In this document: in pieces, positions 39,253 to 48,321 of the stretch | Position numbering within the stretch: position 1 is the stretch's first letter | Layout: every line of letters starts with the position of its first letter | Source of the DNA: Mesorhizobium loti | GTDB taxonomy: Bacteria; Pseudomonadota; Alphaproteobacteria; Rhizobiales; Rhizobiaceae | Length of the DNA stretch: 64,000 bases | Direction: 5' to 3' | Assembly: GCF_003148495.1 (NCBI RefSeq) | Contig: NZ_QGGH01000003.1 | Span: 62,001-126,000 of the forward strand | The notes under the pieces: generated by a model | Databases searched by the model: none | Seen by the model: the letters and a program-made list of their open reading frames with translations, nothing else | What the model was told of the DNA's origin: nothing | Made by a program: the position numbers and the translations under genes

Positions 39253-40197
39253 CTAGTCTCCGAGCGGCTCCATCTCCTTGCCGGTGCGGTGGATCTGGGC
39301 GTTGTATTTGATGCGGCGCACGGTCTCGCGGGCCGAACCGTCGAGCTTGTAGGCCGAGGCAACCGCCAAAAGGTCGATCGCCGCCAGGAAGGCGAAGCGC
39401 GACGCCGTCGGCTTCAGCGTGTCGGGATATTCGGGCACCGCCACCGTCAGCCTGACGTCGCAGGCACGCGCCAGTTCGGTGTCGGGCGCGGTCACCGCGA
39501 TCGCATTGGCGCGGTAGTGCTTGGCGAGTTCGACGGCCTCGATCACCTCGCGGGTGCGCCCGGTCGCCGAAATGGCGATCACCAGATCGCCGGGCTTGAG
39601 CGTCGAGGCGGTCATGCGCATCAGATAGGGATCGCACTGGGCGCTGACTGATATGCCGTAGCGGAACAGCCGGTACTGGGTTTCCTGCGCCAGCGCCGAG
39701 GAGCTGCCGCCGAGGCCGAAGACTGTGACCTGCCGCGCCTTGGCGATCAGTTCGGCCGCCTTCTGCAATTGCGCCGGGTCGAGCTGCCGCTCGGCCTCCT
39801 GCAGCGCCCGGCGCGCCTCGCCGAACACGGCATTCCAGAACGGCATGCCATTGTCGTTGCTGACGGAAGGTGACTTGGCCAGATAGAGCGCCCCGACGAC
39901 GAGGCTCTGCGCCAGCTTCAGCTTAAAGTCGCGCACGCCCTCGCAGCCGATGGCGCGGCAGAACCGGGTCACCGTCGGTTCGCTGACCCCGGCGCGCTGG
40001 GCAAGGGCGGCATTGGAGGCGTCGACGGCATATTTGACATCGTCGAGCACGACATCGGCGACACGCCGTTCGGCCGGGCGCAATTCGCTGTAGGAATCCT
40101 TGACCAGCGAGATGATGTCGGGAATGCGCCGGACAGGATCGCGCCCCTCAGTATCGTGGCCTGGAACAGGCTCGTCCTGGCTGCCAGCTTCGGTCAT
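39253..40197 (-). CDS. MurR/RpiR family transcriptional regulator
   Basis: A 314-residue regulator: N-terminal HTH_6 domain (about 20-100, with AGVSEPTVTRFCRAIGC as the recognition region) and a C-terminal SIS sugar-phosphate-type domain (about 145-285, VFGLGGSSSALAQE and VIAISATGRTREVIE). The start is the ATG at 40197; an upstream GTG frame to 40242 is less likely. It is divergent from the ABC transporter operon, and a putative operator for it lies between. Confidence 0.9.
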   Translation of the reverse strand: MTEAGSQDEPVPGHDTEGRDPVRRIPDIISLVKDSYSELRPAERRVADVVLDDVKYAVDASNAALAQRAGVSEPTVTRFCRAIGCEGVRDFKLKLAQSLVVGALYLAKSPSVSNDNGMPFWNAVFGEARRALQEAERQLDPAQLQKAAELIAKARQVTVFGLGGSSSALAQETQYRLFRYGISVSAQCDPYLMRMTASTLKPGDLVIAISATGRTREVIEAVELAKHYRANAIAVTAPDTELARACDVRLTVAVPEYPDTLKPTASRFAFLAAIDLLAVASAYKLDGSARETVRRIKYNAQIHRTGKEMEPLGD

Positions 40198-40350
40198 GGG
40201 GTCCTGGTCTTTCCCTGGGTTGCGTGGCTGCCGTCTTAGCATGTTTGCACGTCATGGCTCCACGTGCCTGACCACATCGCAACCGTAGCGTGTCGTTGGG
40301 GAAACCTCACCTTCTCCGCTTCCTTCCAGGCCGTGCGAGTTCGGAAGTAT

Positions 40351-40374
40351 GTAGGAAAGCAACATATATTTCAA
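40351..40374. promoter_or_regulatory. Putative RpiR-type operator, site 2
   Basis: GTAGGAAAGCAACATATATT followed by TCAA; 20 of 24 positions match site 1 at 34804-34827, including the core AAAGCAACATA and ATTTC. It lies in the 336-bp AT-rich divergent region between rpiR and the ABC transporter. A TTGACA hexamer at 40451-40456 could be part of the transporter promoter, but I see no convincing -10. Confidence 0.6.
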
Positions 40375-40533
40375 GGTCATGAAAACATCGGGAAAACAAT
40401 TAGATAGATATGCATGTCCATTTTTATGATACGGGTACCAGCGCTCGTGCTTGACAGGAAAGTAGGATAGTTACAGACTGATTTCGCGGTCGGGTGAGCC
40501 AGTGGATCATCGCGCAATCTTCCCGGGGGGCAG

Positions 40534-41361
40534 ATGAACACGGGCGATGCAAGAAACCCGAAGCTTGGCGTGCAGGCAGCGACCAAGATCTATCATACGG
40601 CTTCCGGCGACCTGCTGGCGCTGGACCGTTGCAGCCTCGATGTCAGTGCCAATGAAATCGTCTCGATCGTCGGTCCGTCCGGTTGCGGCAAGACGACCCT
40701 TTTGTGGTCGATGTCGGGCCTGCACAGCCTGACCAGCGGCGAGATCCGGCTTGACGGGAAGACCATCACCGGCCCGCATCCCGATATCGGCATCGTCTTC
40801 CAGGAAGCGAACCTTCTGCCGTGGCGCAATCTCGATGCCAACATCCGCTTCCCCTTCGAGATCAAGGGCGAGAAGCCGGACCGGGCATGGATCGCGCATC
40901 TGCTCAACCGCGTCGGGCTCGACGGATTCGGCGGCAAGTTTCCGCGCGAACTGTCGGGCGGCATGCAACAGCGCGCGGCGATCGTGCGGGCGCTGGCGCT
41001 GAAGCCATCGGTGCTGCTGATGGACGAGCCGTTCGGCGCGCTCGACAGTTTTACCCGCGAGGAGATGAACCGGCTGGTCGAGGAGATCTGGCTCGACACC
41101 AAGACCACCATCGTCTTCATCACCCACAGCATCGAGGAGGCGATCTTCCTCTCCGACCGGGTGGTGGTGCTGAGCGCCCGGCCGGGTCGCGTCGCCAAGG
41201 AGTATCGCGTGCCGTTTGCGCGGCCACGCTCGCTGGAGATCATGGCGACGAAAGAGGTCTTCGACCTCACCAACCGGATCAAGATGGACATTGTCGGCGA
41301 ACGCACGCGGCCAAAAGCGCCGGAGCGCCCGAGCGCCGAGATCGTGAGGATCAGGCCGTGA
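40534..41361 (+). CDS. NitT/TauT-type ABC transporter ATP-binding protein
   Basis: A 275-residue ATPase. Walker A GPSGCGKTT (about 47-55), Q-loop VFQEANLLPW, signature LSGGMQQRAAIVRA, Walker B VLLMDEPFGALD and H-loop THS. The closest named relatives are SsuB/TauB/NrtD-type components for sulfonates, taurine, nitrate or pyrimidine precursors. It overlaps the permease gene by 4 bases. The substrate is set by the binding protein two genes on. Confidence 0.93.
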   Translation: MNTGDARNPKLGVQAATKIYHTASGDLLALDRCSLDVSANEIVSIVGPSGCGKTTLLWSMSGLHSLTSGEIRLDGKTITGPHPDIGIVFQEANLLPWRNLDANIRFPFEIKGEKPDRAWIAHLLNRVGLDGFGGKFPRELSGGMQQRAAIVRALALKPSVLLMDEPFGALDSFTREEMNRLVEEIWLDTKTTIVFITHSIEEAIFLSDRVVVLSARPGRVAKEYRVPFARPRSLEIMATKEVFDLTNRIKMDIVGERTRPKAPERPSAEIVRIRP

Positions 41362-42206
41362 GCGGAGGCGACGCCATTCCGGAATTCTCGAAGTCCAAGA
41401 CCGGTGACGGCCACGAGGTCAGCCTGACCAATCTGTCGGCCTTCGCCAGCGGCCCCGGCATCAAGTCGGGCAAGGAGGTGGCGGCCATTCTTGCGGTGGC
41501 GGTGATCATCATCGGCGGCATCGAGCTGGCGCTGCGCCTGTTCCACGTGCCGCTCTACATCATGCCGCCGCCGAGCTCGATCGCCTATGCGCTGTTCGAC
41601 GAGTTTCCGCTGATTGCGCCGCATCTCGGCTACACGCTGGTCGAGCTGGTGTCCGGCTTCACCATCGGCGCTATCATCGGCCTGGTGCTGGCCGCCGTCA
41701 TCACCCAGTTCCCGTTCGCCGAGAAGATCGTCGCGCCTTACATCCTGCTGCTCGTCACCACGCCGATGCTGGCGCTGGTGCCGCTTCTGATCCTGCGCTT
41801 CGGCTTCGGCTACACGCCGCGCATCATCGCGGTGGCGCTGGCCGCCGGCCCGATGGTGATGATCAATGCCGCCACCGGTTTCCGTCGCGTCGACAGTGCC
41901 AAGATCGCGCTGGCGCGCTCCTATGGCGCCAGCACCTTGCAGATCTTCTGGAAGATCCGCGCGCCGATGGCGCTGCCGATGATCCTGGTCGGGCTGATGA
42001 TCGGCGCCATCTTCGGCCTGTTGACCGCGGTCGGCGCCGAGATGGTCGGCGGCGGTTTCGGCCTCGGCAACCGGCTGACCACCTATTCGTCGATGATCCA
42101 GATGCCGCAGTTCTTCGCGGTGGTGCTGATCCTGTCGACGCTCGGCATCCTGATCTACGTGCTGTTCTTCCTGATCGGCAAGAAATGGGCGAGCTGGGAG
42201 GCTTGA
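41358..42206 (+). CDS. NitT/TauT-type ABC transporter permease
   Basis: A 282-residue inner-membrane permease with about six spans. The EAA-type cytoplasmic loop is ALARSYGASTLQIFWKIRAP (about residues 176-195). The GTG at 41358 overlaps the ATPase stop, which fixes the start; a long in-frame upstream extension within the ATPase gene is spurious. Operon with the flanking ABC genes. Confidence 0.92.
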   Translation: MSGGDAIPEFSKSKTGDGHEVSLTNLSAFASGPGIKSGKEVAAILAVAVIIIGGIELALRLFHVPLYIMPPPSSIAYALFDEFPLIAPHLGYTLVELVSGFTIGAIIGLVLAAVITQFPFAEKIVAPYILLLVTTPMLALVPLLILRFGFGYTPRIIAVALAAGPMVMINAATGFRRVDSAKIALARSYGASTLQIFWKIRAPMALPMILVGLMIGAIFGLLTAVGAEMVGGGFGLGNRLTTYSSMIQMPQFFAVVLILSTLGILIYVLFFLIGKKWASWEA

Positions 42207-42276
42207 ACACAAAGGATAAGGCGGCGCCCAGGAGGCGGGCGGCAAGAGACTGACGTCAAACAAAAAGGGGAATGCC

Positions 42277-43440
42277 ATGACCAAAGAGAACTCGATCAAC
42301 CCGGCGGGGATCAGCCGCCGCTATTTCCTGCAGGTGACCGGCGCCGGGCTGGTGACGGCAACCGCGCTCGGCGCCACTGGCCTCAAGGCCAGCGCCGAAC
42401 CCTACGGAAAATTCACCTGGATCTCGCCGCGCGGCACGCTCGAAGTGCTCGACGACTATCCCTACTGGGCGGCCAAGAAGGCGGGCTATTTCGATGGGCT
42501 GGACACCGACATGCAGCCGGGACCATCGGACGGCACCGCGACGGTGAAGTTCGTCGACGTCGGCCAGGCCGATATGGGCTTCCCGTCGCCCGGCGTGTTC
42601 TCCTTCGCCATCCAGAACGGCATGAAGCTTAAGTCGGTGTTCCACATGGGCGCGCGCGACACGTTCAGCTTCGCCTTCCGCAAGGGCGAGGGATCGAACG
42701 ATCTGAAGAAGCTGGAAGGCAAGACCATCCTGCTCGGCTCCGCCGCCTGGCAGTCGATCACCGACCCGCTGCTGGCCGCGCAAGGCGTCGACATCAAGAA
42801 GGTGAAATATGTCGAGGCCGGCTGGCCGACCTGGGGCACGGCCCTTGCCGGCGGCCAGGGCGACGCTGCCCTGTCATGGGAGGGGCTCCGCGCCGAGTGG
42901 ATCGCCAAGGGGCTCGACTTCGAATACTGGCTCGGCGTGCAGAATTCGAAGCTGCCGGCCAACACCTTCGTCGTGCGCGCCGCCGACCTCGAGGATCCCG
43001 ACCGCAAGGCGTTCCTGGAGAAATATCTGCGCGGCTGGGCGATGGGCCTCGAATTCGGCTACCAGAATCCGCGCGCGGCCGTCGAAGCGGTGTTCGAGCA
43101 GTTCCCGACGCTGGCCAAGAATCTGGGACCCGAACTCGGCACCACCTCGATCCTGCAGCAGATCAACGTCTTCCGCGGCGACATGGACAAGCGCGGCGGC
43201 TGGGGCTCGCACGATATGGCGAGCTGGCAGGGCTTCTTCGACGAGATCCACAAGATCGGCCAGATCACCGCTCCGGTGAAGGCCGAGGATGTCTGCACCA
43301 ACGACCTGATCGGCCCGGCCAATGATTTCGACAAGGCCAAGGTCAAGGCCGACGCCGACGGATACAAGCTGTCGGAAGGCTTTGCCGCGCTCGATGTCGA
43401 GAAGATCAAGGCGCATCTGTTCGATTCGGCGATCAAGTAG
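42277..43440 (+). CDS. ABC transporter substrate-binding protein, Tat-exported
   Basis: A 387-residue periplasmic solute-binding protein of the NMT1/THI5-like family. The N-terminus has a twin-arginine signal, ISRRYFLQVTGAGLVTATAL (residues 12-31), so export is probably by Tat, folded. The mature part has TDMQPGPSDGTATVKFVDVGQADMG (split here over two stretches). The ligand is unknown; neighbours suggest an amide- or ester-containing nitrogen compound. Confidence 0.88.
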   Translation: MTKENSINPAGISRRYFLQVTGAGLVTATALGATGLKASAEPYGKFTWISPRGTLEVLDDYPYWAAKKAGYFDGLDTDMQPGPSDGTATVKFVDVGQADMGFPSPGVFSFAIQNGMKLKSVFHMGARDTFSFAFRKGEGSNDLKKLEGKTILLGSAAWQSITDPLLAAQGVDIKKVKYVEAGWPTWGTALAGGQGDAALSWEGLRAEWIAKGLDFEYWLGVQNSKLPANTFVVRAADLEDPDRKAFLEKYLRGWAMGLEFGYQNPRAAVEAVFEQFPTLAKNLGPELGTTSILQQINVFRGDMDKRGGWGSHDMASWQGFFDEIHKIGQITAPVKAEDVCTNDLIGPANDFDKAKVKADADGYKLSEGFAALDVEKIKAHLFDSAIK

Positions 43441-43459
43441 GAACCGGCGACAACAAGAT

Positions 43460-43484
43460 CGGGCGGCGACACGATTGCCGCCCG
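43460..43484 (+). terminator. Hairpin after the substrate-binding protein gene
   Basis: CGGGCGGC-GACACGATT-GCCGCCCG, an 8-bp GC-rich stem with no U-run, 20 bases after the stop. Such hairpins often stabilise the abundant binding-protein transcript or partly attenuate downstream genes. Confidence 0.5.
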
Positions 43485-43518
43485 CAATCCATTTCAATGA
43501 AAAGCGTGGGAGGTAGCG

Positions 43519-44610
43519 GTGTCCGACAAGGTAAAAGTGCTGGTGGTGGGTCTCGGCAATATGGGTGCGTCGCATGCCAGCGCCTATCACCGGCTCGACG
43601 GTTTCGAGATCGTCGGCATCATGAGCCGCTCGATCAAGAGCAACACGAAGATCCCGGCCGAACTGGCCGGCTATCCGCTCTATGAGGATTTCGACCAGGC
43701 GCTGAAGGAGACCAGGCCCGACGCCGTCTCGATCAACAGCTGGCCGAACACCCACGCCGAATACGCGCTGAAGGCAATCGCCGCCAACTGCCATGTGTTC
43801 ATGGAAAAGCCGCTCGCCACCAACAATGAGGATGCCGAAAAGGTTGTCGCGGCGGCGCGGGCCAAGAACCGCAAGCTCGTGCTCGGCTATATCCTGCGCG
43901 TCCATCCCTCCTGGATCAAGTTCATCGAGGTCGGCAAGACGCTCGGCAAGCCGCTGGTGATGCGGCTCAACCTCAACCAGCAGAGCAGCGGCAGCGCCTG
44001 GCACTGGCACAAGAACCTGATCGATTCGCTGATCCCGATCGTCGACTGCGGAGTGCACTATGTCGACGTCATGTGCCAGCTGACCGGCGCCAAGCCGGTG
44101 CGCGTGCACGGCATCGGCGCCAAATTGTGGGCGGAAGCCGACAAGCAGAATTACGGCCATCTGCACGTCACCTTCGATGACGGCTCGGTCGGCTGGTACG
44201 AGGCCGGATGGGGCCCGATGATGAGCGAGACGGCCTATTTCGTGAAGGACGTGGTCGGCCCCAAGGGCGCGGTGTCGATCGTCGCGGGCCAACAGGCGAG
44301 CAGCGCTGCCGACACCGCTGAAGTCTCGAACTCCGCCGACATCGACCGCCACACCAAGACCGATGCGCTGAAGATCCATTACGCGCAGGTCGACGGCGAC
44401 AAGAATTTCTCGAAGCCCGACGAGATCGTCAGCATGGAGGACGAGCCCGGCCATCAGGAACTCTGCGACCGCGAGCAGGCCTTCTTCCTGCGCGCCATCC
44501 GCGAGGATCTCGACCTCACAGAGCAGATGGATGCGGCGGTCAACAGCCTGCGCATCGTGCTCGCCGCCGAGCAGAGCATCGCGCTGGGGCGGACCGTCGA
44601 CCTGGCCTGA
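43519..44610 (+). CDS. Gfo/Idh/MocA family oxidoreductase
   Basis: A 363-residue NAD(P)-dependent oxidoreductase. N-terminal Rossmann motif VVGLGNMGASHA (about 9-20), the catalytic E-K-P motif in FMEKPLATNNEDAE (about 94-107), and a C-terminal alpha/beta domain (about 125-340). The family mostly oxidises sugars and inositols; the substrate here is unknown. It starts with GTG at 43519 and follows the transporter operon by 78 bases on the same strand. Confidence 0.9.
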   Translation: MSDKVKVLVVGLGNMGASHASAYHRLDGFEIVGIMSRSIKSNTKIPAELAGYPLYEDFDQALKETRPDAVSINSWPNTHAEYALKAIAANCHVFMEKPLATNNEDAEKVVAAARAKNRKLVLGYILRVHPSWIKFIEVGKTLGKPLVMRLNLNQQSSGSAWHWHKNLIDSLIPIVDCGVHYVDVMCQLTGAKPVRVHGIGAKLWAEADKQNYGHLHVTFDDGSVGWYEAGWGPMMSETAYFVKDVVGPKGAVSIVAGQQASSAADTAEVSNSADIDRHTKTDALKIHYAQVDGDKNFSKPDEIVSMEDEPGHQELCDREQAFFLRAIREDLDLTEQMDAAVNSLRIVLAAEQSIALGRTVDLA

Positions 44611-44615
44611 AGTCG

Positions 44616-44754
44616 CGCCAGCCCCCTCATCCGGCCGCTTCGCGGCCACCTTCTCCCCGCTGGGGAGAAGAGGGGGGCGCCAGCGCGCGACAGTCTCCTC
44701 TCCTCCCTTGGAGAGGTCAGCCGAGCGAAGCGGAGGCTGGGTGAGGGGGCCGCT
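44616..44754. repeat. Pair of RIME1-like mosaic repeats
   Basis: Unit one (about 44616-44684): CCCCCTCATCCGGCCGCTTC, GCGGCCACCTTCTCCCCGC, TGGGGAGAAGAGGGGGGC. Unit two (about 44693-44754): CTCCTCTCCTCCCTTGGAGA ... GCGGAGGCTGGGTGAGGGGG, in inverted order. They occupy the gap between the oxidoreductase and amidase genes. Confidence 0.75.
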
Positions 44755-44814
44755 GCCCGAACGCGGTTATCTGTGGGGCATCAACACAAAGCCCATTGGT
44801 TGAGGGAGAGAGAC

Positions 44815-46251
44815 ATGGTCACCGACAGTCTGCTGAAAACCTATGCCGAGTCCGATGCACTCGACCTGGCCGGGCTGGTGCGCAGCGGCCAGGTTTCGCC
44901 GGCGGAACTGGTGGAGGTAGCGATCACGCTGGTCGAGCGGCTCAACCCGGCGCTCAACGCGGTCATTCACCGCCTCTACGACATGGCGCGCACCCAGGCC
45001 GAGACGGTCGACAAATCAGCACCCTTCGCCGGCGTGCCGTTCCTGCTCAAGGAGCTGGCTTCGTCCTGGACAGGCGCGCCAAACACCAATTCGTGCTTCT
45101 ACCTGAAAGACGTCGTCGCCGACTTCGACACCGAAGTGGTTCGCCGCATGAAGGCGGCCGGGCTGGTGCTGGTCGGCAAATCGAATGCGCCGGAAAACGG
45201 CTGGTCGATCACCACGGAACCAAAACTCTACGGTGTGACCAAGAACCCGTGGAAGGACGGCATCACGCCGGGCGGCTCAAGCGGCGGTGCTGCCGCGGCC
45301 ATCGCTTCCCGCATGGTGCCGATCGCCGAGGCCAGCGATGGCGCCGGCTCGATCCGCATCCCGGCCTCCTGCTGCGGCATTGTCGGGCTAAAACCGTCGC
45401 GCGGCCGTGTCAGCCTCGCGCCTTTCGGCGACTATTGGTATGGCGGCGCCTATTTCCTGTGCTGCTCGCGCACCGTGCGCGACACCGCGGCCTATCTCGA
45501 TGCGGTCGCCGGCGCGCTGCCGGGCGACCCCTATACGCCGCCGGTGCCGGACGGTTCGTGGCTCAGCCTGTCGACGCGGGCACCGAAGAAGCTGCGCATC
45601 GGCTTCTCCATCACGCCGCCCAACGGCACGGCGATCGATGCGGAGGTGAAGGCGGCGGTGCTGGCAACCGTGGCGGCGCTCGAGCGTCTCGGCCACCATG
45701 TCGAGGAGCACGACATGGCGCTCGACGCTACCACGGTGTGGAAGACCTACACCAACATGACCTGCGTGCAGACGGCGGCGACCTTCGACTACCTTGAAAC
45801 GGTCATCGGCCGGCCGGTGACGCCAGGCGACGTGGAGGCGGTGACCTGGGCGATCATCGAGCGCGGCCGCTCGACCAGCGGCACCAGGCACATCTCCGAT
45901 GTCGAGCAACTCAGGCAGATCGGCCGCGACATCGTCGGCGACCTCGGCGCCTACGATCTCTTCATAACCCCGACACTGACCCAGCTGCCGCGCCCGTTCG
46001 GCTATTACGACATGTCGGAAACCGACATCGACCGCTACAACGCCAAATGGGCGGACTCGGTGTTTGCCTTCCCCTTCAACATTTCCGGCCAGCCGGCGAT
46101 CTCGCTGCCGCTCGGCTGGTCGAAAGGCGGCGTGCCGATCGGCGTGCAACTGGTCGGCCGCTACGGCGACGAGGCCACGGTGCTGGCCGCGGCGGCGCAG
46201 CTCGAACAGGAGATGCCGTGGAAGGAGAGGCGGCCGCCGGTGAGTGCATAA
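44815..46251 (+). CDS. Amidase signature family amidohydrolase
   Basis: A 478-residue serine hydrolase. The Ser-cisSer-Lys triad is visible: K79 (FLLKELAS), S155 (GGSSGGAAAA) and nucleophile S179 (GAGSIRIPAS). The family hydrolyses amides or amidated carbonyls; the exact substrate is unknown. The ATG at 44815 is preceded by GGGAGAGAGA. It is on the transporter strand but separated by repeats, so it may have its own promoter. Confidence 0.9.
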   Translation: MVTDSLLKTYAESDALDLAGLVRSGQVSPAELVEVAITLVERLNPALNAVIHRLYDMARTQAETVDKSAPFAGVPFLLKELASSWTGAPNTNSCFYLKDVVADFDTEVVRRMKAAGLVLVGKSNAPENGWSITTEPKLYGVTKNPWKDGITPGGSSGGAAAAIASRMVPIAEASDGAGSIRIPASCCGIVGLKPSRGRVSLAPFGDYWYGGAYFLCCSRTVRDTAAYLDAVAGALPGDPYTPPVPDGSWLSLSTRAPKKLRIGFSITPPNGTAIDAEVKAAVLATVAALERLGHHVEEHDMALDATTVWKTYTNMTCVQTAATFDYLETVIGRPVTPGDVEAVTWAIIERGRSTSGTRHISDVEQLRQIGRDIVGDLGAYDLFITPTLTQLPRPFGYYDMSETDIDRYNAKWADSVFAFPFNISGQPAISLPLGWSKGGVPIGVQLVGRYGDEATVLAAAAQLEQEMPWKERRPPVSA

Positions 46252-46256
46252 GCCGG

Positions 46257-47501
46257 CTAACCGATTGTCTCCAAGCGCCTCGGCAAGCGGTTCATGGCAA
46301 CAGGTCCGTCCGGCGTGATCAGGAACTGGTCCTCGAGATTGAAGCTGGCGAGGCCGTCGATGTAGAGCGGGATCTCGAAGGCCAGCACCATGCCGGCTTC
46401 GATCACGACATCGCTGTCGGCCGCGATGAAGGGCCATTGTTCTGAGAAGACCGACTGGCCGACACCATGGCCGAAATGACCGCGGCGGTAAGAGCGCAGC
46501 CCTTGCCGCGCCAGGCTGTCGGTGGCGACGCGATGCACATGGGCGAGGGTGTTGCCGGGGACAAGGGATGCCAGCCCGTCCTCGAAGGCCTGTTCGGCGA
46601 TCGCATGCAGTTCGGCCTGCTCGGCGGATGGCGGCCCGAAGGTGAAGTTGCGCGACATGTCGGAGGCATAGCCGCCGACCGTGCAGACCATGTCGCACTT
46701 CAGCGGATCGCCGGGCATGGCTTTCGCATCGGTGCTTTTGGCACGGGCGCCGAGCGTGACATATTCGGCCGTGGCGACCGGATGGGCCAGTCCGGCCGCG
46801 GCCGTGGTGACACCTTCCCGGTAGAGCGCTATGAGATCGGCCTGGCGCATGCCGGCCATGGCATCCACCTGCAGCAGGTCCAGCCCGGCTTCCGACAGGA
46901 TGATGCCTTGCTGGAGAAGGTCGATCTCGCGTTGCGACTTGATGGCCCGCAGCCTGTCGAGCACCGCCGAGCCGTCAACCATCGCGCAGCCCGGCAGCAG
47001 TGCCTGCATGGCAGAGAAATCGGCGGTGGCGATGAAATCGAGATCGACGCCGAGCGTTGCGCGCTCGAGGCCGAAGCCCTTCAGGATCTCCTTCAGCGCG
47101 CGGACGGAATGGGCGAGTTCGAATGTCGCGGGTCGAGAAAAACCACGCGCCCGGCTGGACGAAGCAAGGCCGGCCTCGATGCGTTGCGCCAACCCTTGCC
47201 CTGAGGTCGAGGCGTCAAGCGTGGCGGTTTCGATCCAGATCGGATGGCTGCGGATGACAGCGTCCGGCAGAACCCGTTGCAACTGTCCCGCATTGAAATC
47301 CGCCACCACGACGCCGATCGGCAGGTCCTGGCCAGCCGGGATGACGACGAAGCCGGCGCCGGCGCGCCGGAACAACCCGGCCGGTCCGATCGAGGCACCG
47401 GTCGCATAGTGAAAGGCCTCGGGCGCGCACAGCACCAGCGCCTCGATGCCGGCGCGGTCCATCAGTTGAGCCGCGCGCTCGCGGTCGACAAAGCCTGTCA
47501 T
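46257..47501 (-). CDS. M24 family metallopeptidase / creatinase-like hydrolase
   Basis: A 414-residue pita-bread-fold protein with an N-terminal creatinase/prolidase domain (about 1-165) and a C-terminal M24 domain. Metal-ligand regions are intact: KCDMVCTVGGYASDMSRNF (two Asp), HFGHGVGQSVFSEQ (His) and two glutamates, in AFEIPLY and LEDQFLI. It could be an Xaa-Pro-type peptidase or a creatinase-like C-N hydrolase; sequence alone does not decide. It is convergent with the amidase, 5 bases apart. ATG at 47501. Confidence 0.83.
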   Translation of the reverse strand: MTGFVDRERAAQLMDRAGIEALVLCAPEAFHYATGASIGPAGLFRRAGAGFVVIPAGQDLPIGVVVADFNAGQLQRVLPDAVIRSHPIWIETATLDASTSGQGLAQRIEAGLASSSRARGFSRPATFELAHSVRALKEILKGFGLERATLGVDLDFIATADFSAMQALLPGCAMVDGSAVLDRLRAIKSQREIDLLQQGIILSEAGLDLLQVDAMAGMRQADLIALYREGVTTAAAGLAHPVATAEYVTLGARAKSTDAKAMPGDPLKCDMVCTVGGYASDMSRNFTFGPPSAEQAELHAIAEQAFEDGLASLVPGNTLAHVHRVATDSLARQGLRSYRRGHFGHGVGQSVFSEQWPFIAADSDVVIEAGMVLAFEIPLYIDGLASFNLEDQFLITPDGPVAMNRLPRRLETIG

Positions 47502-47645
47502 GGGTTTCTCCGAATGTCTGAAGCGGCAACGGAGCATTCCGGGCATCGACGTTCAAGGGGCAAATACCGGGTAATCGCTGGATACAGAGTTAGCGGCCGC
47601 AGCTGTCAGCCGCATCGCAATCGGCCGGCTGGTCAAGCATGTCAG

Positions 47646-48018
47646 CTATTTGATGGCTTCCAGCTTGTCGATCGCGGCGGTGAAGCCGGCCAGCGAGACC
47701 GGAATGGTCACCGGCTTTCGCGTCACGGATTCCATGCCGATGTTGAGGTTGGTTCCCGCTTTCATGGCGGCGATGAGTTCCGGCGACAGCGGTGCGGCGG
47801 CGTAGGCGCCGTTCTGGTCGCTGGTCTGGATGGCGACGGTCGTCTTCTGGCCCTGGTCGATCTGGTAGGAGGCGCCGGACGGCAGGAACAGGCCGTGCGG
47901 CAAAGCGAGCAACATGGCCAGGCTGCCATTGCCCTTGTCGCGGCGCACGGTCACCGTCAGCACACGCTGACCGGTCTTGGCTTCGGTCAGGTTTTGCGAC
48001 ACCTGACACTGAAGCTCG
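47646..48018 (-). pseudogene. Truncated invasion-associated locus B (IalB) family gene
   Basis: The frame encodes the C-terminal ~120 residues of an IalB-family protein, from LQCQVSQNLTEAKTGQRVLT through SGASYQIDQGQKTTVAIQTS to NLNIGMESVTRKPVTIPVSL. The usual N-terminus with signal peptide and first cysteines is absent; upstream, the sequence abruptly becomes the tail of a sapC-like gene on the other strand. Without a signal peptide the product is unlikely to be functional, so I call it a remnant. Confidence 0.72.
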
Positions 48019-48180
48019 GCCGTCGATGAACCGCTGGAGCAATTGATCGACGAGGCGTTTCTCGACCTGCGTAAATCCGGCGCGCTCGGCATGCTCTACT
48101 GCCACCTCGCCTCGACCAACAGCTGGACCTCGCTGGTGCACCAGGCGTCACTGCGGAAGGCGGGGCCGCCAGCTGCGTGA
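48019..48180 (+). pseudogene. SapC family gene, 3' fragment
   Basis: The plus-strand frame gives AVDEPLEQLIDEAFLDL then RKSGALGMLYCHLASTNSW and ends ...ASLRKAGPPAA and TGA at 48178. This resembles the C-terminal end of SapC-family proteins. The frame is closed by a TGA at 48010-48012 just before the similarity begins, so the rest of the gene is missing. It abuts the ialB remnant head to head. Confidence 0.65.
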
Positions 48181-48212
48181 CGTCCCACCGATGCTGACCG
48201 GCCACCCCTATT

Positions 48213-48262
48213 GAAAGCCGCGGTGGACCGCGGCTTTTCGATGCCTGGCCTCCTCTGGAGCA
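48213..48262. repeat. Direct repeat A of the tRNA-Gly terminator region
   Basis: GCCGCGGTGGACCGCGGCTT followed by TTCGATGCCTGG; it closely matches 50451-50503, where GCGGCGGACCGCGGCTTTTC continues GATGCTTGATTCC up to the tRNA 3' end. As a hairpin it may terminate transcription in either direction. Confidence 0.6.
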
Positions 48263-48321
48263 ATTCCATGAGCCATTGAGTTCTCAGCATGCCGCGCGCA
48301 GCGTGCGCACAGCATTTCACA

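Noticed and set aside
40451..40480. TTGACA -35-like hexamer before the ABC transporter
   Set aside because: No -10 hexamer with 16-18 base spacing is visible, so I mention it only as a possibility.
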